This document shows positions 7,577 to 17,129 of a stretch of 64,000 nucleotides of DNA, one piece after another. Source of the DNA: an uncultured Sulfitobacter sp. (GTDB taxonomy: Bacteria; Pseudomonadota; Alphaproteobacteria; Rhodobacterales; Rhodobacteraceae); NCBI GenBank assembly GCA_937928635.1, contig CALFWM010000011.1:124001-188000 (forward strand), read 5' to 3'. The translations under genes were made by a program, and so were the position numbers. Numbering within the stretch: the first letter of the stretch is position 1; the number at the start of each line of letters is the position of its first letter. The notes under the pieces were generated by a model. The model was not told the origin of the DNA. It searched no databases and was given only the letters and a program-made list of their open reading frames with translations.

Positions 7577-10500
7577 CTCGGCGGCTTTGGCGGTCTCTGT
7601 TCCGCCTGCGCGGATCACGCTCAGCAATTCCTCGCGGCGTTTGGCGGCTTTGGCTTCGTTTGCCTGCTTCACCGGACCGAACCCGCGGATTTGCAAGGGC
7701 AGCTCGGCCAGGGCCACAATCGCGTCGCGGGTTTGCGCTGTCAGCATAAGCAGCACCTCGTCCATATCCTGTTGATATTGCTTGATCAAAGCGCGCTCCA
7801 TCTTGCGCTCGGCGGTGTAGCCAAAGGGATCAAACGGCGTGCCCCGCAGGCGTTTGAGACGCGCCATTATGCGCAAAGGTCTCTCCATCCACGCGCCAAA
7901 CTCGCGTTTCGCGGGGCGTCCATCCGGCCCGTCGCGTGATAGCAAGGGCGGGGCCATGTGAAAGGTCATTTTGAAGTCACCGTCAAACTCAGCCGATGCC
8001 TTTTCCCGAGTATTGAGAAGCAGTCGCGCGACCTCATATTCATCCTTATAGGCCAGCAGCTTGTGATAGCCCTTTGCCACAGCCTCTTTCACCGCCGCAT
8101 CCGGGATACGGCCCAGCAGCTTGGCGTAGCGAGTGGCGAGGCGTTTGCCCTGATAGGCCACCAGATGATCACTGCGGTAGACGATCTTTTCATCGAGCGT
8201 TTTGGGCAAGGCAATGACTTTTGGCTCACCGACCTCTGCCGCGTCTTCTGGATACAGCACCGCCCAGCGCCCGATATCAAAGGCGCGCAGGTTGCGCTCC
8301 ACGGCTGCGCCGTTCAGCCGGATCGCCTCTTGCATGGCCTCCAGCGACAGCGGCAACAGCCCGCGCTGCCACGCCCCACCCATCACCATCATGTTTGAAA
8401 AAATCGAATCGCCCAACGTTGCCTTTGCGAGATCAGAGGCATCAAACATCGAGACCTCCTGTTTTAATCGCGCCTCCAGCGCCAGGGACAGGCGATCATA
8501 GGGCATCTGAAATTCCGTGTCCCGGGTGAACTCCCCGGTGACGATCTGATGAGAGTTTACCACCGCCCCCGTGCGCTCGGCCCGTGTCAGGCCCAGCGTT
8601 TTGTTCCCGGCAGAAACCACAAGATCACCCCCAATCAGCGCATCTGCCTCGCCCGTGGCGACGCGAATGGCGGAAATATCCTCAGGTTTCTCGGCAATGC
8701 GGCAATGGATGTGCACCGCGCCCCCCTTTTGCGCGAGGCCCGCCATTTCCATCATACCAGCGCCCTTGCCATCCAGTTGCGCGGCCTGCGCAAGCAGCGC
8801 CCCCAGTGTCACCACCCCGGTGCCGCCCACCCCGGTGATCACTACGTTATGGGTGCCGTTGATTGCGGGCAGGTCCGGCAATGGCAGATCGGGGATCTTT
8901 AGTTCGGTGGTGGCTTCCTTTCGCACCTCTGCGCCCTCAAGCGTCACAAAAGACGGGCAGAACCCTTTGATGCAGGAAAAATCCTTGTTGCAGGAGGATT
9001 GGTCTATCTTGCGTTTGCGGCCCAGTTCGGTTTCGGCGGGTACAATCGACACACAGTTCGATTGCACGCCGCAATCGCCACAGCCCTCGCAGACATCCGT
9101 ATTGATAAACACGCGTTTGTCCGGGTCCGGGAACAGGCCGCGCTTGCGACGCCGGCGTTTTTCAGCCGCGCAGGTCTGGATATAGACAATTGCGCTGACG
9201 CCCTTGTGCTTGGCAAAGGTCTGCTGGACCTGCATCAGCTCTGCGCGCTCAAAGGTTTCAACGCCCTTTAACGCGTCAAAATCAACGTCTTCCTTTTCAT
9301 CATATACCACGGCGAGGTTGGCCACCCCCATCGCCCGCAATTCAGCCACAATGCGCGGCGCGTCCAGATCACCCTCGTTGCCCTGCCCGCCGGTCATGGC
9401 GACCGCATCATTGTAGAGGATTTTGTAGGTAATATTGGTGCCCGCCGCGATGGCCGCGCGGATCGCCTGTACGCCGGAGTGGTTATAGGTGCCGTCGCCC
9501 ATATTCTGAAACACGTGATCGCGGGTGGAAAACAGCGACTCCCCCATCCAGTTGGCCCCTTCCCCGCCCATATGGGTTGAGCCAAGCGTTTCGCGGTCCA
9601 TCCATTGCACCATGTAGTGACAGCCGATACCCGCATAAGCGCGCGACCCCTCCGGCACCTTGGTGGAGGAATTATGCGGACAGCCTGAGCAGAAATAGGG
9701 CACGCGCGCCGCGATGTCTTCTGCGTTGTCGGCCCGGCGCGCGTCATCCAGCGCGGCCATGCCCGCCTTGATGCCGTCGGTATCGCGCCCCTCTTCGATC
9801 AGGATCGCGCCCAGCCGGTCAGCGATGTGGATCGGGTCCAGCGCCCCGCGTGTCGGGAACAGCTCCGGGCCATGCATCGACCCTGCACCGCCCCCCTGAT
9901 GCCAGCCGTAAACGCGCCGCCCGCGGCGGTCATCAAACAGCGCCTCTTTGATTTGCACCTCGATCAGCTTGCGCTTTTCTTCCACCACCACAATCAGGTC
10001 GAGCCCTTCGGCCCAATTGTGAAAACCCTGCATATCCAGCGGAAAGGTCTGCCCGATCTTATAAAGCGTGATGCCCAGACGCGCCGCCTCATTTTCATCT
10101 ATGTTGAGCAGAGACATCGCGTGGATCAGATCCAGCCAGTTCTTGCCAGCGGCAACAAAACCAACCTTGGCGCCCGGTTTGCCCCAGAGCCGTTTGTCCA
10201 TCCTGTTGGCCCGGCTGAACGCTTCGGCGGCAAAGCGTTTGTGGTCAATCATCCGCGCCTCTTGCGCGTGGGGGGTATCCACCAGCCGGATGTTCAAACC
10301 ACCCTCGGGCATCGCAAATTCCGGCGCGTGCAGCTGCATGCACTGCGGATCACCATCCACGACAGAGGTCGCCTCTACCGTGTCTTTCATTGTTTTCAGG
10401 CCCACCCAAAGCCCCGAAAACCGGCTCAGCGCCCAGCCATAGATGCCGTAATCCAGAATTTCCTGCACACCCGCCGGGCTGACCACCGGCATATAGGCAT

Positions 10501-10993
10501 CCACCATCGCCCATTCGGATTGGTGCAGGACGGTTGAGGATTCGCCCGTGTGGTCATCCCCCATTGCCATCAGCACCCCGCCGTTGACAGATGTGCCAGC
10601 CATGTTGGCGTGGCGCATCACATCGCCTGAGCGATCAACCCCCGGCCCCTTGCCGTACCACAGCCCAAAGACGCCGTCATATTTGCCCTCGCCGCGCAAT
10701 TCGGCCTGCTGCGCGCCCCAGAGCGCGGTTGCAGCTAGATCTTCATTCAGCCCGGCCTGAAAGGTGACGTTGTGTTCGGCCAACACCTTTTCTGCGCGGC
10801 TCATCTGCATATCCACAGCGCCCAGCGGGCTGCCACGATATCCCGTGACAAATCCCGCCGTGTTTAGCCCCGCTGCGCGGTCGCGTGCCGCTTGCATCAT
10901 CGTCAGGCGCACCAACGCCTGAGTGCCGTTTAACAAGACCGGGCTTTTATCCAGATCAAACTTGTCGTTCAGAGAAATCTTTTGCGTGGTCAT
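7574..10993 (-). CDS. Indolepyruvate ferredoxin oxidoreductase, fused subunits
   Basis: A 1139-residue single-chain enzyme that oxidatively decarboxylates aryl pyruvates (indolepyruvate, phenylpyruvate) or related 2-oxoacids to acyl-CoA. In order: a pyrimidine-binding region (TGYRGSPLGAVD, about residue 40), a TPP-binding region with SGCPHNSS and MGGEGANWMGES, a ferredoxin-like cluster motif CEGCGDCGVQSNC near residue 635, and the gamma-type domain starting GVGGTGVVTLGAL. The start at 10993 is chosen for its GGGAG box and family-like MTTQKISLNDKFDLD; the open frame continues 79 codons upstream through the divergent promoter region and is not used. A LysR regulator is divergent. Confidence 0.92.
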   Translation of the reverse strand: MTTQKISLNDKFDLDKSPVLLNGTQALVRLTMMQAARDRAAGLNTAGFVTGYRGSPLGAVDMQMSRAEKVLAEHNVTFQAGLNEDLAATALWGAQQAELRGEGKYDGVFGLWYGKGPGVDRSGDVMRHANMAGTSVNGGVLMAMGDDHTGESSTVLHQSEWAMVDAYMPVVSPAGVQEILDYGIYGWALSRFSGLWVGLKTMKDTVEATSVVDGDPQCMQLHAPEFAMPEGGLNIRLVDTPHAQEARMIDHKRFAAEAFSRANRMDKRLWGKPGAKVGFVAAGKNWLDLIHAMSLLNIDENEAARLGITLYKIGQTFPLDMQGFHNWAEGLDLIVVVEEKRKLIEVQIKEALFDDRRGRRVYGWHQGGGAGSMHGPELFPTRGALDPIHIADRLGAILIEEGRDTDGIKAGMAALDDARRADNAEDIAARVPYFCSGCPHNSSTKVPEGSRAYAGIGCHYMVQWMDRETLGSTHMGGEGANWMGESLFSTRDHVFQNMGDGTYNHSGVQAIRAAIAAGTNITYKILYNDAVAMTGGQGNEGDLDAPRIVAELRAMGVANLAVVYDEKEDVDFDALKGVETFERAELMQVQQTFAKHKGVSAIVYIQTCAAEKRRRRKRGLFPDPDKRVFINTDVCEGCGDCGVQSNCVSIVPAETELGRKRKIDQSSCNKDFSCIKGFCPSFVTLEGAEVRKEATTELKIPDLPLPDLPAINGTHNVVITGVGGTGVVTLGALLAQAAQLDGKGAGMMEMAGLAQKGGAVHIHCRIAEKPEDISAIRVATGEADALIGGDLVVSAGNKTLGLTRAERTGAVVNSHQIVTGEFTRDTEFQMPYDRLSLALEARLKQEVSMFDASDLAKATLGDSIFSNMMVMGGAWQRGLLPLSLEAMQEAIRLNGAAVERNLRAFDIGRWAVLYPEDAAEVGEPKVIALPKTLDEKIVYRSDHLVAYQGKRLATRYAKLLGRIPDAAVKEAVAKGYHKLLAYKDEYEVARLLLNTREKASAEFDGDFKMTFHMAPPLLSRDGPDGRPAKREFGAWMERPLRIMARLKRLRGTPFDPFGYTAERKMERALIKQYQQDMDEVLLMLTAQTRDAIVALAELPLQIRGFGPVKQANEAKAAKRREELLSVIRAGGTETAKAAE

Positions 10994-11244
10994 GACATGC
11001 TCCCTGAAATGCAAGATAGGATATCTCTCAAAAAGAACATAGGTCACAAATGCTGACCTGTATAGAGCTTTGGGCAAGACATGACGCTGTTGGGGGAATT
11101 CCCAATCGAGGCGCTGTGGACATTTATGTTGGGCCATAAGCCTCGATCCGGTTTTTGCCCTCTCATCCCAAAGTAGCCCCATAGCCCCCCTGTAATTCCC
11201 GGGCAAATAGAGTAGGAGTCGCGCAACCAAGGAAAGAACGCACC
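10994..11244. promoter_or_regulatory. Divergent promoter region, oxidoreductase / LysR gene
   Basis: These 251 bases separate two divergent starts and must hold both promoters and probably the LysR operator. AT-richer sequence lies at about 11010-11060 toward the oxidoreductase side. I could not single out a convincing -35/-10 pair or a clear dyad. An AAGGAAAG ribosome binding site lies before the LysR start. Confidence 0.5.
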
Positions 11245-12150
11245 ATGGATTGGGATAAACTCCGCATTTTTCACGCCGTTGCTGATGTGGGCAGCCTGAC
11301 CCATGCGGGAGACAAGCTGAACCTCAGCCAATCTGCGGTCAGCCGACAAATTCGCGGATTGGAGGAACAGCTGAACACCAATCTGTTTCACCGCCACGCG
11401 CGCGGTCTGATCCTGACGGAACAGGGTGAACTGTTGTTTGATGCGACCTCCGCCATGACCAAGCGGCTGGACGCAGCCGCCGCCCGCATTCGCGACAGCG
11501 AAGAAGAAGTGTTTGGTGAATTGCGCGTGACCACCACCACCGGCTTTGGCACCCTCTGGCTCGCCCCACGCCTGCCCAAATTGTATGAACAATACCCTGA
11601 CCTTAAGGTCGATCTGATGTTGGAGGAACGCGTGCTGGACCTGCCCATGCGCGAGGCTGATGTGGCGATCCGTATGAAAGAGCCCAGTCAGGCCGATCTG
11701 ATCCGCAAGCGCCTGATGACCGTGCGCATGTGTCTTTATGCAACCCCCGCCTATCTGGCGGAAAACGGCACGCCCCAGCGGATCGAGGACATGGCCTCCC
11801 ACCGCCTGATCTGTCAGAACACCGACAGCGCCCAGGTGGGGGCCAGCGTAACCCTGATCCAGCAACTGCTGCTCAATGATGTGCGCTCCATGCTGACGGT
11901 CAACAACTATTTTGGCGTGCTACAGGGTGTGCTGCATGATCTGGGGATCGGCGTGCTGCCGGATTATGTCACGCAGGATTTCCCTGATCTTGTCCATGTT
12001 CTGCCCGACACTGAGTCTGCGGATGTCCCCGTGTTTTTGGCCTATCCAGAAGAATTGCGCCAATCCAAGCGGGTTTCTGCCTTTAAGGACTTCGTGCAGG
12101 ATGAGATCATTTCTTATCGTAAGGCATTGCGGGAAAAAGAAAAATCATGA
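11245..12150 (+). CDS. LysR-family transcriptional regulator
   Basis: A 301-residue LysR-type regulator. The winged helix-turn-helix is at residues 1-60 (MDWDKLRIFHAVADVGSLTHAG, then LSQSAVSRQIRGLEEQL), followed by a substrate-binding domain from about residue 90. Its placement divergent from the indolepyruvate ferredoxin oxidoreductase gene suggests that it controls that gene in response to an aromatic keto-acid or similar ligand; this is inference from position. A Lys/Glu-rich tail ends the protein. Confidence 0.93.
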   Translation: MDWDKLRIFHAVADVGSLTHAGDKLNLSQSAVSRQIRGLEEQLNTNLFHRHARGLILTEQGELLFDATSAMTKRLDAAAARIRDSEEEVFGELRVTTTTGFGTLWLAPRLPKLYEQYPDLKVDLMLEERVLDLPMREADVAIRMKEPSQADLIRKRLMTVRMCLYATPAYLAENGTPQRIEDMASHRLICQNTDSAQVGASVTLIQQLLLNDVRSMLTVNNYFGVLQGVLHDLGIGVLPDYVTQDFPDLVHVLPDTESADVPVFLAYPEELRQSKRVSAFKDFVQDEIISYRKALREKEKS

Positions 12151-12201
12151 GCTATGCACTCAGCGCATACCGGATATGACTCAGATTCATCTAAATGTCA
12201 C

Positions 12202-12317
12202 TTGATCGCACAGGGTCGCGTTCCTAACTGACATGCATGGAGAGAGACAGCCCATGGGCGCGTCACTTCATACCTCCCTGTTGGACTTGGCCGAGCTTCG
12301 TGCTCGGCCTTTTTTTT
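12202..12317 (+). ncRNA. Candidate small RNA with its own promoter and terminator
   Basis: A sigma70-like promoter TTGATC (12202-12207), 17-base spacer, TAACTG (12225-12230) is followed about 80 bases later by a strong intrinsic terminator. The predicted transcript of roughly 80 nt contains a GCCCATGGGC palindrome and an unpaired CCTCCC stretch just before the terminator, which resembles an anti-Shine-Dalgarno segment. No convincing short gene lies within. Existence as an RNA is inference. Confidence 0.4.
12289..12317 (+). terminator. Rho-independent terminator
   Basis: An eight-base stem GGCCGAGC / GCTCGGCC with a five-base TTCGT loop is directly followed by eight or more T residues. It lies 139 bases after the LysR stop and 111 bases before the channel gene, so it terminates either the LysR transcript or the separate small RNA. 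Confidence 0.88.
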
Positions 12318-12427
12318 GGGCTGTTTTCCAACGCGTTGACCGGCTTTCTGCGGCCACCCGCAAAAAAGCGATTGTTTCTGCGACAGAAACCCCGCCACAG
12401 TCCGTTCAAGACGCGAGGGGAAAATTC

Positions 12428-14707
12428 ATGACACGTTTGATTCACATTTGTCTGGCCTGTTTGGTCTGGTTGATGGCTGCACCCCCAGGTCAGGCCCAAC
12501 TTGGCCTGCCCAACACAACAGCGCCAGCCAATGAAACCCCGGCGTTGCCCGACCCGCTGACACCTGAGGCGGCCAATGCATTGATCTCGCGATTGTCTGA
12601 TGCAGATGTGCGCGCGCTGCTGCTGGATCAGCTGAACACCCAGGCGGCGGCGCAGGCCGAAAAGAGTGAGGGCACCTCTGACTTTCTGTTCCATGCGACA
12701 TCGGGTGCTTGGAATTCCGTGATGGTCCCGATGCGCAACATTGATGCGCTGTTTGCTGGGCAGGCGCACGCGCTGTCTGCATTCTACGAAAAGATCGGCC
12801 ATGCCAGCGGCCTGCTGACACTGCTGGGCTATATGGTGCTGGTCTTTGGGGCCGGTGCGCTTGCAGAGATGGCGTTTCGCAGATTGACCAGTGGCTGGCG
12901 CATCCTGCCCCCGGCGGACCCGGAAAACATGACACTGCGCGAGACACTGCAACTTCTCGCCCAACGCTTTGGCACGCAAGTCGTGGCCGTGATTGTGTTT
13001 ATCGTTGTGGCCCGCACCGTCGGGCAGCTCGTTTTGCCAAAAAACCTGCTGCCCTTTGTGCAGTTGTTTGGCATCAATCTGATCGCCTTTCCCCGTCTGA
13101 TGCTGGCGGTGGCGTTTTTCTTTTTTGCGCCGATGAACCCGGAATACCGCCTGCTCAACGTCTCCACCCCGGCAGCACGGGCATTTTGTTTTCACCAGTT
13201 CTGGCTGGCCATGCTGCTGGGGTTTTCGGGGGCCATTGTACAATTTAACGCCAGCAATGGGATGCCTGCCGGTGAGATCCGTATCGGCTTCTGGCTGAAC
13301 CTCGCCATGCACATCTATCTGATCGTGATCTTCTGGAAGTACCGGGCAGACGGGGTGAGCATGATGCGCGGCGCAGACCCAGATGTGACACCCGCCGAAG
13401 AACGCGTGGCGCGGATGTATCCCTACTTCAACATCTTCATGTTTGTCGCCGTTTGGTGGATCATCAACATTGTTGTCAGTTACAGGAATTTTGAGCTGCT
13501 TGGCAGCGCGCCGCATTACAAGACCATGATCCTGCTGATGTTTGCCCCCGCGATGGATACGGCCATTCGCGGCCTTGTGCGCCATCTGACTCCGGCCATG
13601 AGTGGCGAGGGCCCGGTGGCTGAAAAAGCCTATTACGCCACCAAACGTTCATATATCCGAATTGGCCGGGTGCTTATCTTTGCGGTTGTGATCCTTTCCA
13701 TCGCCCAGTTCTGGGGCATGAGCCCAACCGCTATTGCGACCGCCGGAATTGGCGCGCGGCTTGCGGCCAACGGCATGGAGTTCCTGATCATCCTATCCAT
13801 CGGCTATGTGCTTTATGAGGCCGTATCGCTGTTTATCAACCGCAAGCTGGCGGCTGAATACACGGCAAGTGGCTACAACCCGGACAGTGAGGACATTGGC
13901 GGCGGGGATGGCGGGGGCAGCGGCGGGTCGCGCCTGTCAACTGTTTTGCCGCTTATTCTGATGGTGTCGCGCGCCGCGATTGTGATCATCTTTGTGCTGC
14001 TGGCCCTTGGTAACATTGGCGTTGATACAACCCCGCTGCTGGCAGGTGCCGGTATCGTGGGTCTGGCCATTGGTTTTGGCGCGCAGAAACTTGTCACGGA
14101 TGTGGTGTCCGGCATCTTCTTTCTGGTCGATGATGCCTTTCGCACCGGCGAATATGTGGAGGTTGAAGGCACCATGGGCACGGTTGAGAAAATCTCCATC
14201 CGCTCCATGCAGCTGCGCCACCACAAGGGGCCCGTGCACACGATACCTTATGGTGAAATCCCCAAAATCACCAACTTTTCGCGCGATTGGGTGATCATGA
14301 AACTGCGCTTTACCGTGCCCTTTGACAGCGACCCCAACAAGATCAAGAAGATCTTCAAGAAGATCGGTCAGGACATGCTGGTTCTGCCGGAATTTGAAAA
14401 CGATTTCCTCGCCCCGTTCAAATCACAGGGCGTGCTGGAGATTGACGACGTGGGCATGGTGATCCGGGGTAAATTCATGTGCAAACCCGGCACCCAATTC
14501 ATGATCCGCAAGGAGATATTCAACCGCGTCAACGCGGCCTTTGCCGAAAACGGCATGGAATTCGCCCGCCGCGAGGTGCGTGTCGCCTTGCCCGGGGGTG
14601 GTAAGAGCGAAGACCTCACCGAAGAGGACAAGGCCGCCATTGCCGCCGCTGCGTCTCAGGCGGCGCAGGAACAGGCAGGCACCCCGGGGAAATCGGACGA
14701 TCGCTAA
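12428..14707 (+). CDS. Large MscS-family mechanosensitive channel
   Basis: A 759-residue inner-membrane channel. A signal peptide (MTRLIHICLACLVWLMAAPPGQAQ) leads a periplasmic N-terminal segment, then many transmembrane helices from about residue 130, and the MscS pore/beta domain at about residues 540-620 (AGAGIVGLAIGFGAQKLV, FRTGEYVEVEGTMGTVEKI). The C-terminus is polar and Ala/Gln-rich. A Gly-rich linker (GGGDGGGSGGS) lies near residue 495. The start at 12428 is set by the signal peptide and AGGGGA box; the longer frame from 12233 would translate through the terminator. It probably releases solutes on osmotic downshift. Confidence 0.9.
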   Translation: MTRLIHICLACLVWLMAAPPGQAQLGLPNTTAPANETPALPDPLTPEAANALISRLSDADVRALLLDQLNTQAAAQAEKSEGTSDFLFHATSGAWNSVMVPMRNIDALFAGQAHALSAFYEKIGHASGLLTLLGYMVLVFGAGALAEMAFRRLTSGWRILPPADPENMTLRETLQLLAQRFGTQVVAVIVFIVVARTVGQLVLPKNLLPFVQLFGINLIAFPRLMLAVAFFFFAPMNPEYRLLNVSTPAARAFCFHQFWLAMLLGFSGAIVQFNASNGMPAGEIRIGFWLNLAMHIYLIVIFWKYRADGVSMMRGADPDVTPAEERVARMYPYFNIFMFVAVWWIINIVVSYRNFELLGSAPHYKTMILLMFAPAMDTAIRGLVRHLTPAMSGEGPVAEKAYYATKRSYIRIGRVLIFAVVILSIAQFWGMSPTAIATAGIGARLAANGMEFLIILSIGYVLYEAVSLFINRKLAAEYTASGYNPDSEDIGGGDGGGSGGSRLSTVLPLILMVSRAAIVIIFVLLALGNIGVDTTPLLAGAGIVGLAIGFGAQKLVTDVVSGIFFLVDDAFRTGEYVEVEGTMGTVEKISIRSMQLRHHKGPVHTIPYGEIPKITNFSRDWVIMKLRFTVPFDSDPNKIKKIFKKIGQDMLVLPEFENDFLAPFKSQGVLEIDDVGMVIRGKFMCKPGTQFMIRKEIFNRVNAAFAENGMEFARREVRVALPGGGKSEDLTEEDKAAIAAAASQAAQEQAGTPGKSDDR

Positions 14708-14813
14708 TGAGCGGCGCAAAACTCTTGGCTGCGCCTGATTGCAAGTGATAGTGCCCCTTCCCCCTGCGCTTGCCATCCTCTAAGAGAAGCGCAAAAGCAC
14801 TTGGGGAAGATGC

Positions 14814-16970
14814 ATGACCGATCCTGTCATTACTGATGAAATCATCGCCGCGCATGGCTTCACAGCGGACGAATACGCCGAAGTGAACGCCATTCTGGGC
14901 CGCGCGCCGAACTACACGGAGATGGGCATCTTTTCCGCGATGTGGAATGAACACTGCTCCTATAAATCTTCCAAGAAATGGCTGCGCACCCTGCCCACCG
15001 AAGGCCCGCAAGTCATCTGTGGCCCCGGTGAGAACGCAGGCATCGTGGACATCGGCGACGGTCAGGCGCTGGTGTTCAAAATGGAAAGTCACAACCACCC
15101 CTCTTATATCGAACCCTATCAGGGGGCTGCGACCGGCGTGGGCGGTATTCTGCGCGATGTGTTTACCATGGGTGCGCGGCCCATTGCGTCTATGAATGCG
15201 CTGAGCTTTGGGCGGCCTGAGCACCCCAAAACGCGCCAGTTGGTGCACGGCGTGGTGGCCGGTGTTGGCGGGTATGGCAATTGTTTCGGCGTGCCTTGCG
15301 CGGGGGGCGAAGTGCGCTTTGATGCGGCCTATGATGGCAATTGTCTGGTCAATGCGTTTGCTGCCGGTTTGGCGGACACAGACAAAATTTTCTATTCTGC
15401 GGCCTCTGGCGTGGGCATGCCTGTCGTTTACCTTGGTGCCAAAACAGGCCGCGATGGCGTGGGCGGAGCCACCATGGCATCCGCCGAATTTGACGACACC
15501 ATTGAGGAAAAACGCCCCACCGTGCAGGTGGGTGACCCGTTCACTGAAAAGCGCCTGATGGAAGCCACGCTGGAGCTGATGGCAACCGGTGCCGTGATCT
15601 CGATCCAAGATATGGGGGCTGCAGGCCTGACCTGCTCCGCCGTGGAGATGGGCGACAAAGGCGGCTTGGGTGTCAAGCTGAACCTTGAAGATGTACCGCA
15701 ACGCGAAGAGAACATGACAGCCTATGAAATGATGCTGTCGGAATCTCAGGAACGCATGTTGATGGTCCTGAAACCAGAGCTTGAAGCGCAAGCGCGTGCG
15801 GTGTTTGAAAAATGGGATCTCGACTTTGCTATTGTGGGTGAAACATTGGCCGAAGACCGGTTTTTGATTACCCTGAATGGCGAGGTCAAAGCCGACCTGC
15901 CGCTGTCCAAACTCGCCTCTACCGCGCCGGAATATGACCGCCCCTGGGTCGAAACACCCCCCCCCGCACCGCTGGAAAACGCGCCTGAGGTTGACCCCAT
16001 TGAGGGGTTGCGCACCCTGATCTCAGACCCAAATTATGCGGATAAATCATGGGTCTATGAACAATATGACACCATGGTGATGGGCGATGCCGCCCGCACG
16101 CCGGGTCTGGGCGCAGGCATCATCCGCGTGCATGGCACGGATAAGGCAATTGCGTTTACCTCAGATGTGACCCCGCGCTACGTCAAGGCCAACCCGGAAA
16201 TCGGTGGCAAACAGGCAGTGGCGGAGGCCTATCGTAACCTCACAGCGGTGGGCGCGCGCCCCTTGGCGACCACCGACAACATGAACTTTGGCAATCCCGA
16301 AAAACCCGAGATCATGGGCCAGTTTGTGGGTGCCATCAAAGGCATCGGTGCTGCGGTCAGCGCGTTGGACATGCCCATCGTGTCGGGCAACGTCTCGCTC
16401 TACAATGAAACCGACGGCACGGGTATTCTGCCGACGCCTACAATCGGTGCGGTGGGCCTGATCGACCATCCTGATGACATCATCGGCTGTGACGTGCGCG
16501 AAGGCCATGTGGCGCTCCTCCTTGGCGAAACTACGGGCCATTTGGGCCAATCCGCCCTCCTTGCCTCCCTGGGCCGCGTCGAAGGGGATGCCCCAAACGT
16601 TGATCTGGTGGCGGAAAAAGCCAACGGCGATTTCATCCGCGCAAACAGAGAGATGATCAAAGCCTGCACCGACCTCAGCGACGGGGGCCTGGCGCTTGCC
16701 GCCTTTGAACTGGCCGAAAAGGCGGGCGTGGGTGTGGCATTGGACACAGGTGACACCGCCGAACTCTTTGGCGAAGATCAGGCACGCTACCTGATCGCCT
16801 GCAATTTCGATCAGGCCGAAGCCTTGATGACAGCCGCAAATGCCGCTGATGTGCCCCTGCAAAGCGTCGGTCGGTTTTGTGGCTCGGATGTGACCTTTGG
16901 CAGCGCGACAGCCCCCCTTGCAGACCTGTCGCAAACCTATCGTTCAACCTTCGCCGCAACTTTCGCCTGA
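14814..16970 (+). CDS. purL: Phosphoribosylformylglycinamidine synthase subunit PurL
   Basis: A 718-residue small-type PurL, the ATP-dependent synthetase subunit of FGAM synthase in purine synthesis, which needs PurQ and PurS (not in the window). The N-terminus has [21 protein letters not shown] (about residues 35-55) and the ATP/Mg region [21 protein letters not shown] near residue 90. Two AIRS-like halves follow. A GGGGAAG box precedes the ATG. It is monocistronic here and ends shortly before a convergent vWA gene. Confidence 0.96.
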   Translation: MTDPVITDEIIAAHGFTADEYAEVNAILGRAPNYTEMGIFSAMWNEHCSYKSSKKWLRTLPTEGPQVICGPGENAGIVDIGDGQALVFKMESHNHPSYIEPYQGAATGVGGILRDVFTMGARPIASMNALSFGRPEHPKTRQLVHGVVAGVGGYGNCFGVPCAGGEVRFDAAYDGNCLVNAFAAGLADTDKIFYSAASGVGMPVVYLGAKTGRDGVGGATMASAEFDDTIEEKRPTVQVGDPFTEKRLMEATLELMATGAVISIQDMGAAGLTCSAVEMGDKGGLGVKLNLEDVPQREENMTAYEMMLSESQERMLMVLKPELEAQARAVFEKWDLDFAIVGETLAEDRFLITLNGEVKADLPLSKLASTAPEYDRPWVETPPPAPLENAPEVDPIEGLRTLISDPNYADKSWVYEQYDTMVMGDAARTPGLGAGIIRVHGTDKAIAFTSDVTPRYVKANPEIGGKQAVAEAYRNLTAVGARPLATTDNMNFGNPEKPEIMGQFVGAIKGIGAAVSALDMPIVSGNVSLYNETDGTGILPTPTIGAVGLIDHPDDIIGCDVREGHVALLLGETTGHLGQSALLASLGRVEGDAPNVDLVAEKANGDFIRANREMIKACTDLSDGGLALAAFELAEKAGVGVALDTGDTAELFGEDQARYLIACNFDQAEALMTAANAADVPLQSVGRFCGSDVTFGSATAPLADLSQTYRSTFAATFA

Positions 16971-17010
16971 TACCTGAACCTGCGCCCGGAATGGGGTTGG
17001 GTGTGCGAAC

Positions 17011-17031
17011 GGGTGTTTAAAGAAAACACCC
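17011..17031. terminator. Hairpin in the purL / vWA convergent gap
   Basis: GGGTGTTT and AAACACCC form an eight-base perfect stem with a five-base loop in the 159-base gap between two convergent stops. There is no clean T-run on either side, so it is a weak terminator candidate; it may mark transcript ends in both directions. Confidence 0.4.
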
Positions 17032-17129
17032 TACCCCGCACGGGCCGGAATGCTGCGCATTCGACCGAATTGGTTTTGGTGAGCCCGCAGGCTTTTTCCA
17101 AACCCCGAACCTTTCTCTGAAGGCATCCG

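Noticed and set aside
10994..11230. N-terminal extension of the ferredoxin oxidoreductase frame
   Set aside because: No family likeness, runs through the divergent promoter region; a good ribosome binding site lies before 10993.
12233..12427. N-terminal extension of the MscS frame from ATG 12233
   Set aside because: It crosses the strong terminator at 12289-12317, and a signal peptide begins at 12428.
12263..13585. 440-codon minus-strand frame antisense to the MscS channel gene
   Set aside because: It mirrors the coding frame of a clear membrane protein, its translation is His/Gln/Arg-rich without motifs, and it would read through the terminator.
14616..15791. 391-codon minus-strand frame antisense to purL
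   Set aside because: Shadow of a strongly conserved gene; low-complexity His/Arg-rich translation and no start signals.
17088..17106. Intrinsic terminator for purL at GCCCGCAGGC followed by Ts
   Set aside because: The stem is only about four bases and the T-run is short; too weak to call.
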